From Crocinitomicaceae bacterium (lineage in GTDB: Bacteria > Bacteroidota > Bacteroidia > Flavobacteriales_D > Crocinitomicaceae), in the NCBI GenBank assembly GCA_020436025.1, contig JAGQYP010000015.1, forward strand, positions 1 through 64,000: a stretch of DNA of 64,000 nucleotides. Direction: 5' to 3'. Of this stretch, positions 8,652-18,379 are shown piece after piece (position 1 is the first letter of the stretch; each line of letters opens with the position of its first letter). The position numbers and the translations under genes were made by a program. The notes beneath the pieces are model-generated. The model was not told the origin of the DNA and made no database searches. It worked only from the letters and a program-made list of their open reading frames with translations.

Positions 8652-9614
8652 TTACAACCATCTTGGGTTTCTCGTCGGCTCAACTGGCTTCGGAGGTTTA
8701 ATCCAACAGAATTTCAACATTACTTCATGCGAACCTTTACTGTAAGTTGCCAAAGTGCTATTTGTTGTAATATCATAAGAATATCCAATATCGATAGCCA
8801 TACTTGATCCAATTGGCTGTTTCCAACCAACCAAAATAGCCAACGACTCAGGTATTCTATACCCTAATCCAAATCTCAATTTCTTTTTCCAATAAGCCAG
8901 CGCTTGAATATTTACAGAAGTCTTTACAAAATCAGACTGAACAATCACATTTGGCTCTACCGCCCATCCTGATTCTCCAAAATTGATTAAGTATCCCCCC
9001 ATCACAACAAAGTGCAATTGGTTCTTAAAGTTAAGACTTTTCAACTCCAACCCAGTTAAGTGAGTAGTCGAAATCCCAACCCAATATTCGTTTTGTCCTT
9101 GTCTACCTGAATAATAAATACCCAAGTTCATATCAAATGTAGTTCCTGAAGATTTTTGACCATTCGGACCTAATACAGGATCCTGATCTGGCGCTAACCC
9201 TGAAGGAGTCACCCACTGTGGTGTCCAACCTACATTGATCATCCCTAAACCAGCTCCAAAACTAAGAACCCCACCAATTTTCTCCAGACTTAAGTGGTAC
9301 GCATAATTTAAATAGAACTTATTAGTTCTTTGAAAACCTATAGCGTCATGAGCAAAAGTCAAACCAATACCAGAGTTGAAATTCGCGAAATTTCCTTCTG
9401 CATTGAATACAAAAGAATTCGGAGCTCCAACAAACTTATCCCATTGGTTTCTATAAATAAGAGTTCCACAATAACCTGGTTTCACTCCAGTCGCCGCAGG
9501 ATTGAAACTCATTTTATCATAAATGAAATGCGTAAGCGCTCTATCCTGCTGCCCAATAACTGTGGCGGTTGTCAAGCAGAAAACTGAACTGATAGTAAGT
9601 AATATTTTCCTCAT
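8652..9614 (-). CDS. T9SS outer-membrane protein PorP/SprF family
   Basis: The 320-residue product has a signal peptide (about residues 1-21) and a PorP/SprF-type outer-membrane beta-barrel. Evidence is the QQDRALTHFIYDKMSFNPAATG start typical of the family, GIGLTF strands and a proline-rich C-terminus (PPKPVEPTRNPRWL). Family members bind the C-terminal parts of secreted adhesins or link the PorKN ring to the outer membrane. Placement directly upstream of gldK matches the porP-porK-porL-porM-porN order of Porphyromonas, so I favour a core PorP over a cargo-specific SprF. Confidence 0.88.
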   Translation of the reverse strand: MRKILLTISSVFCLTTATVIGQQDRALTHFIYDKMSFNPAATGVKPGYCGTLIYRNQWDKFVGAPNSFVFNAEGNFANFNSGIGLTFAHDAIGFQRTNKFYLNYAYHLSLEKIGGVLSFGAGLGMINVGWTPQWVTPSGLAPDQDPVLGPNGQKSSGTTFDMNLGIYYSGRQGQNEYWVGISTTHLTGLELKSLNFKNQLHFVVMGGYLINFGESGWAVEPNVIVQSDFVKTSVNIQALAYWKKKLRFGLGYRIPESLAILVGWKQPIGSSMAIDIGYSYDITTNSTLATYSKGSHEVMLKFCWIKPPKPVEPTRNPRWL

Positions 9615-9621
9615 ACTAGGT

Positions 9622-9651
9622 TAAAATTATGCTATTAAAAAATTGCCCAAA
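9622..9651 (-). promoter_or_regulatory. probable promoter of the porP/gldKLMN operon
   Basis: On the minus strand TTTG (9648-9651) and TAATTTTA (9622-9629) are separated by 18 nt, one mismatch and slightly short spacing against TTTG-N19/20-TAnnTTTG. The porP ATG (9614) is 7 nt further on. Confidence 0.35.
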
Positions 9652-9828
9652 CGAAAGGGTATTTTATCCAATAGGTCGCTAAAATAGATTAAATATTTAT
9701 AAAAAGGAAATTTTTCATTATTTATTTAATCCTTATCAACACGCCTCTGTTTAAAATACTATTTCATCATTTTCCGGTAAACGAAGGATGTAAAAAAAAG
9801 TTACAATAATCTTCAAAAAATCAATTCC

Positions 9829-10989
9829 TTATATTAATTTCCTGTAAGTCTTCCACCATAAATCAGGTAACTCATTGCTTGAGGCCTTTTCATAATCTTC
9901 GTAATCACAGGGTACTAAATAATGTCTTTCGAACTTAATCCCTTTCTCTGGTGGATAAGGAACTTCCAACCACCATCGTTCAGTTTTGTCGCTTTTATAG
10001 AAAACAATATCGTCTTTCATTTCCTGGATGCTCACCGTGTATTTACTGTACATCCTTTTACTTCCAATAGGATAATCCTTCTTTCTTTGTTTATAGCCAT
10101 CAAAGAAATACCAAACAATTTGCGCTAAAAGATTGGCTTCTTGCAATTTTGAGTCGTTGGATGAATCATACCCAAACAAACCAAAGGAACTTACTTTATC
10201 CGAATAACCTGCATATCTGGAAATACGACAGATTTCATCCGAGGAAATTCCGTTCGGAGAGGAGTCGTGGTTTTGAAAATCGGAAAACTTCATGGCATCC
10301 AGATCAATATTGAAAAGATCTGCATTTCGAATATAGGGCTCCGCTTTCTTTGGATCCGACTTGAACTCACCCAATCTAAGAACATCAAAATAGAGACGGT
10401 CAAATAATTCGAGTTCTTCCGTTTTTAGAAAATGTGTTTGTGTTCCAACTATACTATAGTTGAAGAGATGACCAGGTTGACGCATCAACAAATGACTTAA
10501 GAATCTTTTGTCCTCTATTTTTTCGGATGGGTTCCCTAAGTCAATTTTTGAATCAACAGTACATATATTGATAATTTGTTCTGTTTCCTCATAGGATTGG
10601 TAAAGAGGTAACAGTAGATCATGGGATCCTCCTATAACAATTGGAATCGCTTGTTGCTTTAAAATTTCGGCGACTGCAGATTTTAAGGCAAAGCAAGTAT
10701 CGTCAATGGTTTCTCCAGGCTCAAGTACTCCCAGATCCAAGACGTTCGAATTCATTCCATTGTCTGATAACTCAGAAAGTGCTTTTCGAAAGTTTGGGTA
10801 TTCCCCTTGGTTTTCAGATGCTACATTGGAACGGCGAAACTCAGGAACTGTGATTAGTACCAAGTCATTTGCTTCAATGTCTGGAAAAAAATTTTCGGTG
10901 TGTACTTGAATCCGACTATTGAGAAAACCTTTTTGATCCTTTTGATTGTAATTCTCAATCGGTTTGAAATAAATGGAAATGTCTTTCAT
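9829..10989 (-). CDS. arginase-fold (formimidoylglutamase-like) protein with an altered metal site
   Basis: The 386-residue protein belongs to the arginase/agmatinase/formimidoylglutamase superfamily. It keeps GGSHD (120-124), the first Mn-ligand motif. The second motif, usually DAHxD, reads D146-S-K-I-D150, so the metal-binding His is Lys. The third, DxD, is D229-L-D231. Family enzymes hydrolyse guanidino or formimino groups at a di-Mn centre, so this copy may bind one metal or have lost activity. It lies between topA and the gld operon on the same strand, in its own transcription unit. The family call is firm; the substrate is not inferable. Confidence 0.8.
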   Translation of the reverse strand: MKDISIYFKPIENYNQKDQKGFLNSRIQVHTENFFPDIEANDLVLITVPEFRRSNVASENQGEYPNFRKALSELSDNGMNSNVLDLGVLEPGETIDDTCFALKSAVAEILKQQAIPIVIGGSHDLLLPLYQSYEETEQIINICTVDSKIDLGNPSEKIEDKRFLSHLLMRQPGHLFNYSIVGTQTHFLKTEELELFDRLYFDVLRLGEFKSDPKKAEPYIRNADLFNIDLDAMKFSDFQNHDSSPNGISSDEICRISRYAGYSDKVSSFGLFGYDSSNDSKLQEANLLAQIVWYFFDGYKQRKKDYPIGSKRMYSKYTVSIQEMKDDIVFYKSDKTERWWLEVPYPPEKGIKFERHYLVPCDYEDYEKASSNELPDLWWKTYRKLI

Positions 10990-11015
10990 TTGAAAACCAA
11001 TAATGCTTAATCTAA

Positions 11016-11023
11016 CAAAATTA
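11016..11023 (-). promoter_or_regulatory. -7 promoter element (TAATTTTG) for the arginase-fold gene
   Basis: On the minus strand TAATTTTG matches TAnnTTTG, 26 nt before the ATG at 10989. No good -33 TTTG is visible. Confidence 0.4.
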
Positions 11024-11088
11024 AGTCATCCAATGAGGAATTTCCCTGAGTCTATTAAATGTTAATAAAAGTAGGCTGTTAAAAACTC

Positions 11089-13395
11089 TTATTTTTTCTT
11101 TGCCTTTCTTTTGGGCTTGGGCTGATTTTTGGAAATCTCCACGCATTCCTCATAAGAGAGATTTGCAGGCTCTACATCTTTTGGCAGTTTAAAGTTTTTC
11201 CTTCCAATCTTTAAATAAGGCCCATACTTCCCATTCAACAACTGCATGGTATCATCTTCAGAAAATACTTTTATAATCTTATTGGCATCTTCTTTCAACT
11301 TTTCTTCCATGATCTCTACCGCTCGAGTCAAGCTCACCGAACCCGGGTCCTCCTCTGCTGGTATAGAAGCAAATTTACCATCGTATTGAACATAAGGACC
11401 GTATTTTCCGATATTCACTTTAATCTCTTTCCCATCATGTTCTCCTAAAATTCTAGGGAATGAAAACAATTCAAGAGCTTCTTCCAAAGTGATGGTTGAT
11501 ATACTTTGCCCTGCTCTCAACGAAGCAAATTGTGGTTTTTCTTCATCTTCCTGGGAACCTATCTGGATCATTGGACCAAATCTTCCAATTCTTGCCATAA
11601 CCGGTTTTCCAGATTTAGGATCAACTCCTAATTCTCTTTCACCTGTTGCTCGATCAGAGTGTTCAAGCGTATCTTCTACGTTAGAATGGAAAGGAGTGTA
11701 GAATTTCTTGATCATTTCAGTCCATTGCAACATTCCTTTAGCAATATCATCAAACTCCTTTTCAACCTGTGCGGTAAAATCATAATTCATGATATCCTTG
11801 AAATGGTCCACAAGAAAATCGTTTACCACAAATCCTATGTCGGTTGGCATTAATTTATTTCTATCGGCTCCGTAGACTTCAGTTCGTTCTACTTTCTTGA
11901 TTTGATCTTTTTCGATAATCAAATTTGTAAGCGTTCTTTCCTTCCCTTCCAGAATACCTTTTTCTACGTATCCTCTTTTCTGGATGGTGGAGATTGTTGG
12001 AGCATAAGTAGAAGGTCGACCAATACCCAATTCCTCTAATTTCTTAACCAAAGAAGCCTCTGAAAATCGATAGGGTGGTCTGGAAAACTTCTGCAAAGCA
12101 TCTCCAGAAAGTAAATCGCAAGGGTCTCCATTTTTCACATCTGGAAGGATGGTGTCTTCAGATTCTTCGTCTTCAAAATCATGTTTTGATTCCAAGTAAA
12201 CTTTAAGGAAACCTTCAAAAGTGATTACTTCTCCTTTTGCCTGAAGTGGTTTATCTACTTTTCCGTTATCAATTTTGAAAATGGTTCTTTGCAGCTTCGC
12301 GTCGCTCATTTGAGAAGCCACTGTTCTTTTCCAAATCAACTCATACAACCTCGCCTCGTCTGAATCTTCCGTTAATCTGTGTAAGGAAAAATCAGTAGGT
12401 CTGATGGCTTCGTGAGCCTCTTGAGCAGACTCAGATTTCGTTTTGTATTTCTTCGGATTAGAAAACTCTGCACCGTATGAAGCAATGATTTCATTTTTTG
12501 CCTGATCCAAAGCTTGATCCGAAAGATTTACCGAATCCGTTCTCATGTACGTGATTCTTCCAGACTCATACAATCGTTGAGCGACCATCATTGTTCTGGA
12601 AACTGAAAAACCTAATTTAAGAGAAGCCTCCTGTTGTAAAGTAGAAGTAGTGAAAGGTTGAGCTGGGCTCTTCTTCCCAGGCTTTTGTTCCACACTATCA
12701 ATTTGGAATCCACCTGCTAAGCATTTTTCCAAATAGCTTTGTGCTTCCTCAATTGTTTTTAGGTCCGTAGGCAAACTTACCTTTACTTCGGTACCATTAA
12801 TATTGAATAAGGCCTGAATTCTATAAAAAGATTCCGGCGTAAAATCTCTAATTTCTTTTTCCCGTTCAACGATTAATCTTACAGCTACCGACTGGACTCT
12901 ACCCGCAGAAAGCGATGGTTTTACTTTTTTCCATAAAACAGGAGAAAGCTCATACCCTACCAATCGATCTAAAACTCTGCGTGCCTGTTGAGCATCTACA
13001 AGGTTCACATCAATTTGACGCGGATTTTCAATTGCTTTGGTTATTGCAGATTTAGTGATTTCGTTGAAAGTGATTCTTTTAACATTATTGTCTTTCAATC
13101 CCAATGCCTCTTTCAAATGCCAAGAAATCGCCTCCCCTTCACGGTCCTCATCCGTCGCGAGCCATACAGTCTCAGCATCCTTAGAAAGTTTTTTTAATTC
13201 CTGAACAACTTGTTTTTTGTCCGAACTAATACTGTAATTCGGTTCAAAATTATTTTCAATGTCTACAGAAATACCTTTTGAAGAAAGATCTCTTACATGC
13301 CCATAACTCGACTTTACGGTGAAATCTTTTCCTAAATAACCTTCGATTGTTTTTGCCTTTGCGGGTGACTCTACGATCACTAGATTTTTAGCCAT
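11089..13395 (-). CDS. topA: DNA topoisomerase I
   Basis: The 768-residue type IA topoisomerase relaxes negative supercoils. The Toprim domain starts at MAKNLVIVESPAKAK and includes TDEDREGEAISWH. The active-site Tyr lies in GRITYMRTDSV and GRPSTYAPTIS is conserved. The C-terminus has four topoisomerase C-terminal repeats (GRFGPMIQIG, GKYGPYVQY, GKYGPYLKIG) and a Lys-rich tail in place of zinc fingers. A frame-compatible ATG at 13425 exists, but a -7 element at 13423-13430 lies over it, and the family N-terminus is MAKNLVIVES, so 13395 is chosen. Confidence 0.95.
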   Translation of the reverse strand: MAKNLVIVESPAKAKTIEGYLGKDFTVKSSYGHVRDLSSKGISVDIENNFEPNYSISSDKKQVVQELKKLSKDAETVWLATDEDREGEAISWHLKEALGLKDNNVKRITFNEITKSAITKAIENPRQIDVNLVDAQQARRVLDRLVGYELSPVLWKKVKPSLSAGRVQSVAVRLIVEREKEIRDFTPESFYRIQALFNINGTEVKVSLPTDLKTIEEAQSYLEKCLAGGFQIDSVEQKPGKKSPAQPFTTSTLQQEASLKLGFSVSRTMMVAQRLYESGRITYMRTDSVNLSDQALDQAKNEIIASYGAEFSNPKKYKTKSESAQEAHEAIRPTDFSLHRLTEDSDEARLYELIWKRTVASQMSDAKLQRTIFKIDNGKVDKPLQAKGEVITFEGFLKVYLESKHDFEDEESEDTILPDVKNGDPCDLLSGDALQKFSRPPYRFSEASLVKKLEELGIGRPSTYAPTISTIQKRGYVEKGILEGKERTLTNLIIEKDQIKKVERTEVYGADRNKLMPTDIGFVVNDFLVDHFKDIMNYDFTAQVEKEFDDIAKGMLQWTEMIKKFYTPFHSNVEDTLEHSDRATGERELGVDPKSGKPVMARIGRFGPMIQIGSQEDEEKPQFASLRAGQSISTITLEEALELFSFPRILGEHDGKEIKVNIGKYGPYVQYDGKFASIPAEEDPGSVSLTRAVEIMEEKLKEDANKIIKVFSEDDTMQLLNGKYGPYLKIGRKNFKLPKDVEPANLSYEECVEISKNQPKPKRKAKKK

Positions 13396-13422
13396 ATCAG
13401 TTTTGTGAATTGAAATTCGCCT

Positions 13423-13430
13423 CAAAATTA
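13423..13430 (-). promoter_or_regulatory. -7 promoter element (TAATTTTG) for topA
   Basis: On the minus strand TAATTTTG lies 27 nt before the chosen topA ATG. It overlaps the alternative ATG at 13425, which argues against that start. No clear -33 TTTG is seen. Confidence 0.45.
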
Positions 13431-13472
13431 TGACAAAAAAAGTTAATTATCCTAGTAATAGGTTTATGTCAT

Positions 13473-13504
13473 TTTGTCAGATAGAGTTTAAATCCGTAAT
13501 TTTG
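13473..13504 (+). promoter_or_regulatory. promoter of the miaB operon
   Basis: TTTG (13473-13476), a 20-nt spacer and TAATTTTG (13497-13504) are a perfect match to the Bacteroidota sigma-A consensus. The start of miaB is 23 nt downstream. It is one of the clearest promoters in the window. Confidence 0.8.
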
Positions 13505-13527
13505 CAGTCTAATTTTCAAAGATCAAA

Positions 13528-14961
13528 ATGGATTCAAAACTGGATTACAACAAAGAAATAGATGAATCGATGCAAGGAGATGCAACGATGGTGGAGGGAG
13601 AGCAAACAAATTCTAAAAAACTCTATTTAGAAAGTTATGGTTGCCAGATGAATTTTGCCGATAGTGAGATTGTTGCTTCGATTATGTCTCAAAACGGATA
13701 TAATACGACAAAGAACGTAGATGAAGCAGATGTAATCCTTTTAAATACATGTTCGATCAGGGAAAATGCGGAACAAAGGATTCGTAAGAGATTAACTGAA
13801 TTCAAAAAGAAAAAAGACACGAACGCGGAGCTCAAAGTAGGTATTTTGGGATGCATGGCTGAAAGATTGAAATCGCAATTATTGGAAGAAGAAAAGCTTG
13901 TTGATATTGTGGTTGGTCCAGATGCCTACCGATCCTTACCAGATTTGGTAAAAGAGACCGAAACAGGTCAGAAAGCTGTCAATGTTTTATTATCCAGAGA
14001 AGAAACTTATGCGGATATTTCTCCAGTTCGTCTAGATAAAAATGGAGTTACTGCATTCATTTCAATCATGAGAGGATGTGATAACATGTGTTCTTTTTGT
14101 GTGGTCCCATTTACTCGAGGAAGAGAGCGAAGTAGAGACCCTGAAACCATTGTTGGAGAAGCAAAAGAATTATTCAACAAAGGATACAGAGAAGTTACTT
14201 TATTGGGTCAGAATGTAGATAGCTACAGATGGAATGTAAACAGTAAGAAAGAAATCATTGATCCAGCACAACCCACAGTGAACTTTGCACAGTTGTTGGA
14301 AAAGGTGGCTTTGGTTTCAACAGATTTGAGGGTTCGTTTCTCTACTTCTCATCCAAAAGATTTAACAGATGAAGTTGCTGAAACCATGGCGAAACATGAA
14401 AATATATGTAATTATATTCATTTACCTGTTCAGTCTGGAAACACAGAAGTCTTAAAAAGAATGAACAGAGGTTATTCAAGGGAATGGTATTTGGATCGAA
14501 TCAAGGCGATTAAAGAAAGAATTCCGGATTGTGCAATTTCAACCGACATCATAACTGGCTTTTGTGGTGAAACTGAAGAAGAGCATCAAGACACCGTTAG
14601 TTTGATGAAACTAGTGGAATACGACTATGCCTATATGTTTGCGTATTCGGAAAGACCAAAAACATTAGCCGAAAGAAAATTTGAAGACGATGTACCTGAA
14701 GAAGTAAAAAAGAGAAGGTTAACTGAAGTTATTGATTTACAGCAGGCATCTAGTTTGAAAAACAATCAGAAATATCTGAATAAAGAATATAAAGTATTGG
14801 TAGAAGGGGTTTCGAGAAGATCTGAAGAGCACATGTTTGGAAGAAATTCTCAGAATGCGGTATTTGTTTTCCCAAGAAAGGATAAGAAACCAGGAGATTA
14901 TGTAACAGTGAAAGCTTATGACTGTACCGCTGCCACTCTTTTAAGTGAAATAGTAGAATAA
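13528..14961 (+). CDS. miaB: tRNA-2-methylthio-N6-dimethylallyladenosine synthase MiaB
   Basis: The 477-residue radical-SAM methylthiotransferase adds a methylthio group to i6A37 of tRNAs. The N-terminal MTTase domain has C39 ([10 protein letters not shown]), C75 (NTCSIRE) and C109 (LGCMAE) for the second 4Fe-4S cluster. The radical SAM motif is C183-x3-C187-x2-C190 ([10 protein letters not shown]), and the C-terminus is a TRAM domain (about residues 405-475). About 30 extra N-terminal residues precede the domain. It heads a plus-strand operon and the next gene starts 2 nt after its stop. Confidence 0.95.
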   Translation: MDSKLDYNKEIDESMQGDATMVEGEQTNSKKLYLESYGCQMNFADSEIVASIMSQNGYNTTKNVDEADVILLNTCSIRENAEQRIRKRLTEFKKKKDTNAELKVGILGCMAERLKSQLLEEEKLVDIVVGPDAYRSLPDLVKETETGQKAVNVLLSREETYADISPVRLDKNGVTAFISIMRGCDNMCSFCVVPFTRGRERSRDPETIVGEAKELFNKGYREVTLLGQNVDSYRWNVNSKKEIIDPAQPTVNFAQLLEKVALVSTDLRVRFSTSHPKDLTDEVAETMAKHENICNYIHLPVQSGNTEVLKRMNRGYSREWYLDRIKAIKERIPDCAISTDIITGFCGETEEEHQDTVSLMKLVEYDYAYMFAYSERPKTLAERKFEDDVPEEVKKRRLTEVIDLQQASSLKNNQKYLNKEYKVLVEGVSRRSEEHMFGRNSQNAVFVFPRKDKKPGDYVTVKAYDCTAATLLSEIVE

Positions 14962-14963
14962 TT

Positions 14964-16211
14964 ATGGATATTCAATCAGTAAAGCAGCGATTTGGCATTA
15001 TTGGAAATACTCCAATGTTGAATCGTGCGTTGGAGATTGCCGTACAGGTGGCTCCAACCGACATTTCTGTTTTAGTTACTGGAGAAAGTGGGACAGGGAA
15101 AGAAATCATCCCTCAAATCATTCATCAATTGAGTTCCAGAAAACACGGACCTTATATTGCAGTAAACTGTGGAGCAATACCTGAGGGAACTATCGATTCC
15201 GAATTATTTGGTCACGAAAAAGGATCATTTACAGGAGCGGCGGGATCAAGAAAAGGGTATTTTGAAGTCGCGGATGGAGGAACTATTTTTTTAGATGAAG
15301 TGGCTGAATTACCCTTGCAGACACAAGTGAGATTACTAAGAGTCTTAGAAACTGGAGAATTTATCCGAGTAGGGTCTTCCCAAGTAATCAAAACGAATGT
15401 TCGTGTAGTAGCGGCTACCAATGAAAATATGCAGATTGCGATCAAAAAGGGAAAATTTAGAGAAGATTTGTTTTACCGTCTGAGTACGGTTCCGATTCAA
15501 TTACCTCCATTGAAAGATCGTAAAGAAGATATCCATCTTTTGTTTAGAAAATTTGCATCTGATTTTGCTGAAAAGTATAGAATGCCGGCTATCAAACTGG
15601 ATCCAGATGCGATAGAGGCATTAACCAATTACAACTGGCCAGGAAATGTGCGTCAGTTGAAAAATATTACCGAGCATATTTCCATTGTGGAGCAAAACAG
15701 ATTGTTGGATGCACATACGCTTCTCTCCTATTTGCCTCCGGTTCAATCGAATTTGCCTCAAGTGGTGAACAGTGAAACGAAAAACGATTTTTCGGAAAGA
15801 GAGATTTTGTATAAAGTCTTGTTCGACATGAAAAATGACTTGAACGACCTGAAAGCTCTGGTCATGGATATGATTAAAAATGGTGGGAATGTAGATCTAA
15901 CTGATGAAAAAGCCGATTTGATCAATCGAATTTATTCAGATAGTCCAAGTGCCTCTAAATTATTACCTGCGGGTAAACCAGAGCCTTCTCCATATATTCA
16001 TCCTAAAACACATGTTTATACAGATGCTCCACAAGAAAACATCGAGGAGCACGTTGAAGTGGAAGAATCTTTGTCCTTGGAAGATCGAGAAAAAGAATTG
16101 ATCTCGAAAGCTTTGGAAAAACACAAAGGAAAACGTAAATATGCAGCACAGGAATTGGGGATCTCAGAAAGAACCCTTTATAGAAAAATCAAGGAGTACA
16201 ATTTAAAGTGA
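14964..16211 (+). CDS. sigma-54-dependent transcriptional activator without a receiver domain
   Basis: The 415-residue protein is almost only an AAA+ sigma-54 interaction domain (about residues 10-245). It has Walker A GESGTGKE (40-47), the sigma-54 contact loop GSFTGA (87-92, a GAFTGA variant) and Walker B GGTIFLDE (105-112). A variable acidic linker follows, then a Fis-type helix-turn-helix (about 374-415, [19 protein letters not shown]). There is no N-terminal sensor or receiver, so its signal must come from elsewhere. It is co-oriented with miaB (2-nt gap) and overlaps lptE by 4 nt. Its targets are unknown; a possible -24/-12 site lies before groES. Confidence 0.92.
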   Translation: MDIQSVKQRFGIIGNTPMLNRALEIAVQVAPTDISVLVTGESGTGKEIIPQIIHQLSSRKHGPYIAVNCGAIPEGTIDSELFGHEKGSFTGAAGSRKGYFEVADGGTIFLDEVAELPLQTQVRLLRVLETGEFIRVGSSQVIKTNVRVVAATNENMQIAIKKGKFREDLFYRLSTVPIQLPPLKDRKEDIHLLFRKFASDFAEKYRMPAIKLDPDAIEALTNYNWPGNVRQLKNITEHISIVEQNRLLDAHTLLSYLPPVQSNLPQVVNSETKNDFSEREILYKVLFDMKNDLNDLKALVMDMIKNGGNVDLTDEKADLINRIYSDSPSASKLLPAGKPEPSPYIHPKTHVYTDAPQENIEEHVEVEESLSLEDREKELISKALEKHKGKRKYAAQELGISERTLYRKIKEYNLK

Positions 16212-16720
16212 AAAGTCTTTTCATCATATTTAGTTTCATTGCTGGAATTTACCTATTAAATTCTTGTAAGGTAACCTATGGATTTACAGATGGAACTCCA
16301 GCTTGTACAGAATGCAAGACCTTTTCTGTTACTATTTTTGAGAATTCCAATCCAAATGCACCGGTAAATTACGGACAGATATTCACAGAAGACCTCAAAG
16401 ATGCTATTTTAAACCGAACCAAATATCAGCTAGTTTCTGAAAACGGGGATTTGCAATTTGATGGAAAAGTTACTGGATATACAATTAGTCCTGTTTCTAT
16501 TCAGAACGATGAAAATGCGGCGCAGAACAGACTAAGTATATCGATTAATGTAACGCACAAAAATATTGTGAAAGACAGTTTGAGTTTTAGTCAAACATTC
16601 AGCCGATTTGCAGATTATCCTTCAGATCAGGACATCAATTCCGTACAATCTTTACTTTTAGAAGAAATTAATCAGCAGATTACTCAAGATATACTTAACA
16701 AACTTAATTCCAACTGGTAG
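16208..16720 (+). CDS. lptE: LptE-family LPS-assembly lipoprotein
   Basis: The 170-residue product has a lipoprotein signal ending in LLNSC (Cys 20), a second Cys pair in PACTEC, and the LptE-type alpha/beta layout with [27 protein letters not shown] and a final Leu-rich helix. LptE plugs and helps assemble the LptD outer-membrane LPS translocon. Translation starts with GTG overlapping the TGA of the sigma-54 activator (GTGA), and the next gene follows directly. The assignment rests on length, motif order and the activator-lptE-secG neighbourhood seen in Bacteroidota. Confidence 0.8.
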   Translation: MKSLFIIFSFIAGIYLLNSCKVTYGFTDGTPACTECKTFSVTIFENSNPNAPVNYGQIFTEDLKDAILNRTKYQLVSENGDLQFDGKVTGYTISPVSIQNDENAAQNRLSISINVTHKNIVKDSLSFSQTFSRFADYPSDQDINSVQSLLLEEINQQITQDILNKLNSNW

Positions 16721-18373
16721 GTGAATTTAGACAAGATCATAGCAGTTATAGAAAAACATGCTCATGTGGATTCTGAAACTTTAAAACAAGCTCAGGATTT
16801 GCATCAAAAGTTCCCTTTCACCTCTATTTTTCCGATGATCATTTTAAAAGGTCTGAAAGAAAATAAGAATATTCATTTCGACGGGGAATTGAAAAAGTTA
16901 TCCATTCAGGTGAATGATCGTGCAGTGTTGGAGAGGTTTTTGGAGCAAGAACTGGAGCAAGAGCAAGAGCAAGAGCAGCAAGTGCAAGAGCAAGAGCAAC
17001 AGCGGGAACAGGTTCAGGAGCAAGAGCAAGTGCAGCAAGTGCAAGAGCAAGAGCAACAGCGGGAGCAGGTTCAGGAGCAGGAGCAAGAGCAGGGGCAGCA
17101 AGAGCAGGAGCAACAGCGGGAGCAGGTTCAGGAGCAGGAGTTGGTCCAAGAGGTGAATGAGGCTATTGAAGAAGTGGTGGAGAAACCTATTGTTGAGGAA
17201 AAACTGATTAAGCCCTTAGCAGAAGAAAAATCGATTGTTTCTGAGAAAAAAGCTTCCGAAGAAAAAGAAGAATTGGCAACTGAAATTTCGAAGACCAATA
17301 AAGAAACTATAAAAGAAGCGCAGGAGAGCAGTGAATTGAGTCCAGAAACTCTACGCATTATTGCTGAGATTCAAAAGAAATATGGGGAAGCTGAGGTAGT
17401 TGAGAGTCGGGAGCAGGAGCAGGAGCAAGAGCAAGGGCAAGAGCAGGAGCAGGAGCAGGAGAATGAGGAAGTTGTAGTTGAGAGTCAGGAGCAAGAGCAA
17501 GAGCAAGAGCAAGAGGAAGAAACTACAGAGAAGGAAATAGTAGAAGCTGATTCTATTCAGGCTTTGGATGATGTTGCGGCTGAAAAGAAAAAGAAGAAGA
17601 AAGAGAAGAAAAAGCATAAAAAGAAAAAGAAATTACTTGATCAACTGAATGAGGATATTCGGAAATTAGAACAAAAAGGTGTGGTTCGGGATGAAGAGGA
17701 AATTGAGAATGCAGTTGAGCGTCAGCAAGTAGATTCTCCGTTTAAGTTCAAGAAATTTGAGGGTGAAGATGCCCAGTATTATCATTTGGAGATTGACTTC
17801 TCAGATTTGGAGCCTTTGGAAATCGAAGAGGAAGAAGAGGAAGACATTGAACAAATACCTACTTTAAAAACTGAACTTCCAAAAATCCGGAAAAAAGAAA
17901 AGCCGGTAGCAATTAAACAGCCAAAAATCAAGGCTAAGATTGAGAAAACTAAAGAGGAAAAAGAATTCAAATCTTCTTTTCAGGAACCAGTGAAAATCGA
18001 AGTCAACGAGAAAACGGAAATGACTTTCTTGGATTGGTTAAAAGCGAATAAAGAACCGAAAAATCAGAAGAAAGAAGTTTCAACAAAAACAACCTCTGGA
18101 GCAAGAGAGAAACTCATCGATAAATTTATTGAGGAAGAACCATCCATTTCAAAATCGAAGAAAGAATTTTTCTCACCGACCAAAAATGCGAAAAAGAGTT
18201 TAGAGGATGATATGGAGATTGTATCCGAAACATTAGCTGATCTTCATGTGTATCAAGGATCTTATGCAAAAGCGAAAAAGCTTTATGAAAAATTAATTTT
18301 GAAATTTCCGGAAAAAAAGAGTTTATTTGCAAAAAAATTGGAGGAGATCTCCGAATTAGAAAAGAAAATTTAG
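16721..18373 (+). CDS. Gln/Glu-repeat protein with a C-terminal TPR-like helix pair
   Basis: The 550-residue product starts with GTG immediately after the lptE stop. Residues 1-70 form a helical domain resembling N-terminal regions of other Bacteroidota proteins at this locus. Two tracts are almost pure Gln/Glu (about 75-143 and 231-267); they surround and precede Lys/Glu-rich disorder, including a poly-Lys stretch (about 286-305). Residues 500-550 (ETLADLHVYQGSYAKAKKLYEKL) look like one TPR. No enzyme motif, signal peptide or membrane segment is present, so it is probably cytoplasmic. The operon position between lptE and secG hints at an envelope-biogenesis link, but function is unknown. Confidence 0.75.
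   Translation: MNLDKIIAVIEKHAHVDSETLKQAQDLHQKFPFTSIFPMIILKGLKENKNIHFDGELKKLSIQVNDRAVLERFLEQELEQEQEQEQQVQEQEQQREQVQEQEQVQQVQEQEQQREQVQEQEQEQGQQEQEQQREQVQEQELVQEVNEAIEEVVEKPIVEEKLIKPLAEEKSIVSEKKASEEKEELATEISKTNKETIKEAQESSELSPETLRIIAEIQKKYGEAEVVESREQEQEQEQGQEQEQEQENEEVVVESQEQEQEQEQEEETTEKEIVEADSIQALDDVAAEKKKKKKEKKKHKKKKKLLDQLNEDIRKLEQKGVVRDEEEIENAVERQQVDSPFKFKKFEGEDAQYYHLEIDFSDLEPLEIEEEEEEDIEQIPTLKTELPKIRKKEKPVAIKQPKIKAKIEKTKEEKEFKSSFQEPVKIEVNEKTEMTFLDWLKANKEPKNQKKEVSTKTTSGAREKLIDKFIEEEPSISKSKKEFFSPTKNAKKSLEDDMEIVSETLADLHVYQGSYAKAKKLYEKLILKFPEKKSLFAKKLEEISELEKKI
16943..17149 (+). repeat. coding tandem repeat, Gln/Glu tract 1
   Basis: This stretch encodes about three units of QQVQEQEQQREQVQEQEQ (17-21 residues, the longest copies differing by few codons). 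The DNA is built from GAGCAA/GAGCAG codons, so several frames are open across it and shadow ORFs appear on both strands. Confidence 0.85.
17411..17521 (+). repeat. coding repeat, Gln/Glu tract 2
   Basis: This second GAGCAG/GAGCAA tract encodes EQ dipeptide repeats interrupted once by ENEEVVVESQ. Such simple repeats tend to change length by slippage. Confidence 0.8.
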
Positions 18374-18379
18374 AAGAAG

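Noticed and set aside
13393..13425. Longer topA start at 13425
   Set aside because: It overlaps a -7 promoter element and adds ten residues before the conserved MAKNLVIVESPAKAK start.
16898..17149. Leu-rich minus-strand ORF of 83 codons opposite the Gln/Glu tract
   Set aside because: It is the complement of GAGCAG/GAGCAA repeats, which reads as Leu codons; no start context or conserved features. The same holds for 17351-17617.
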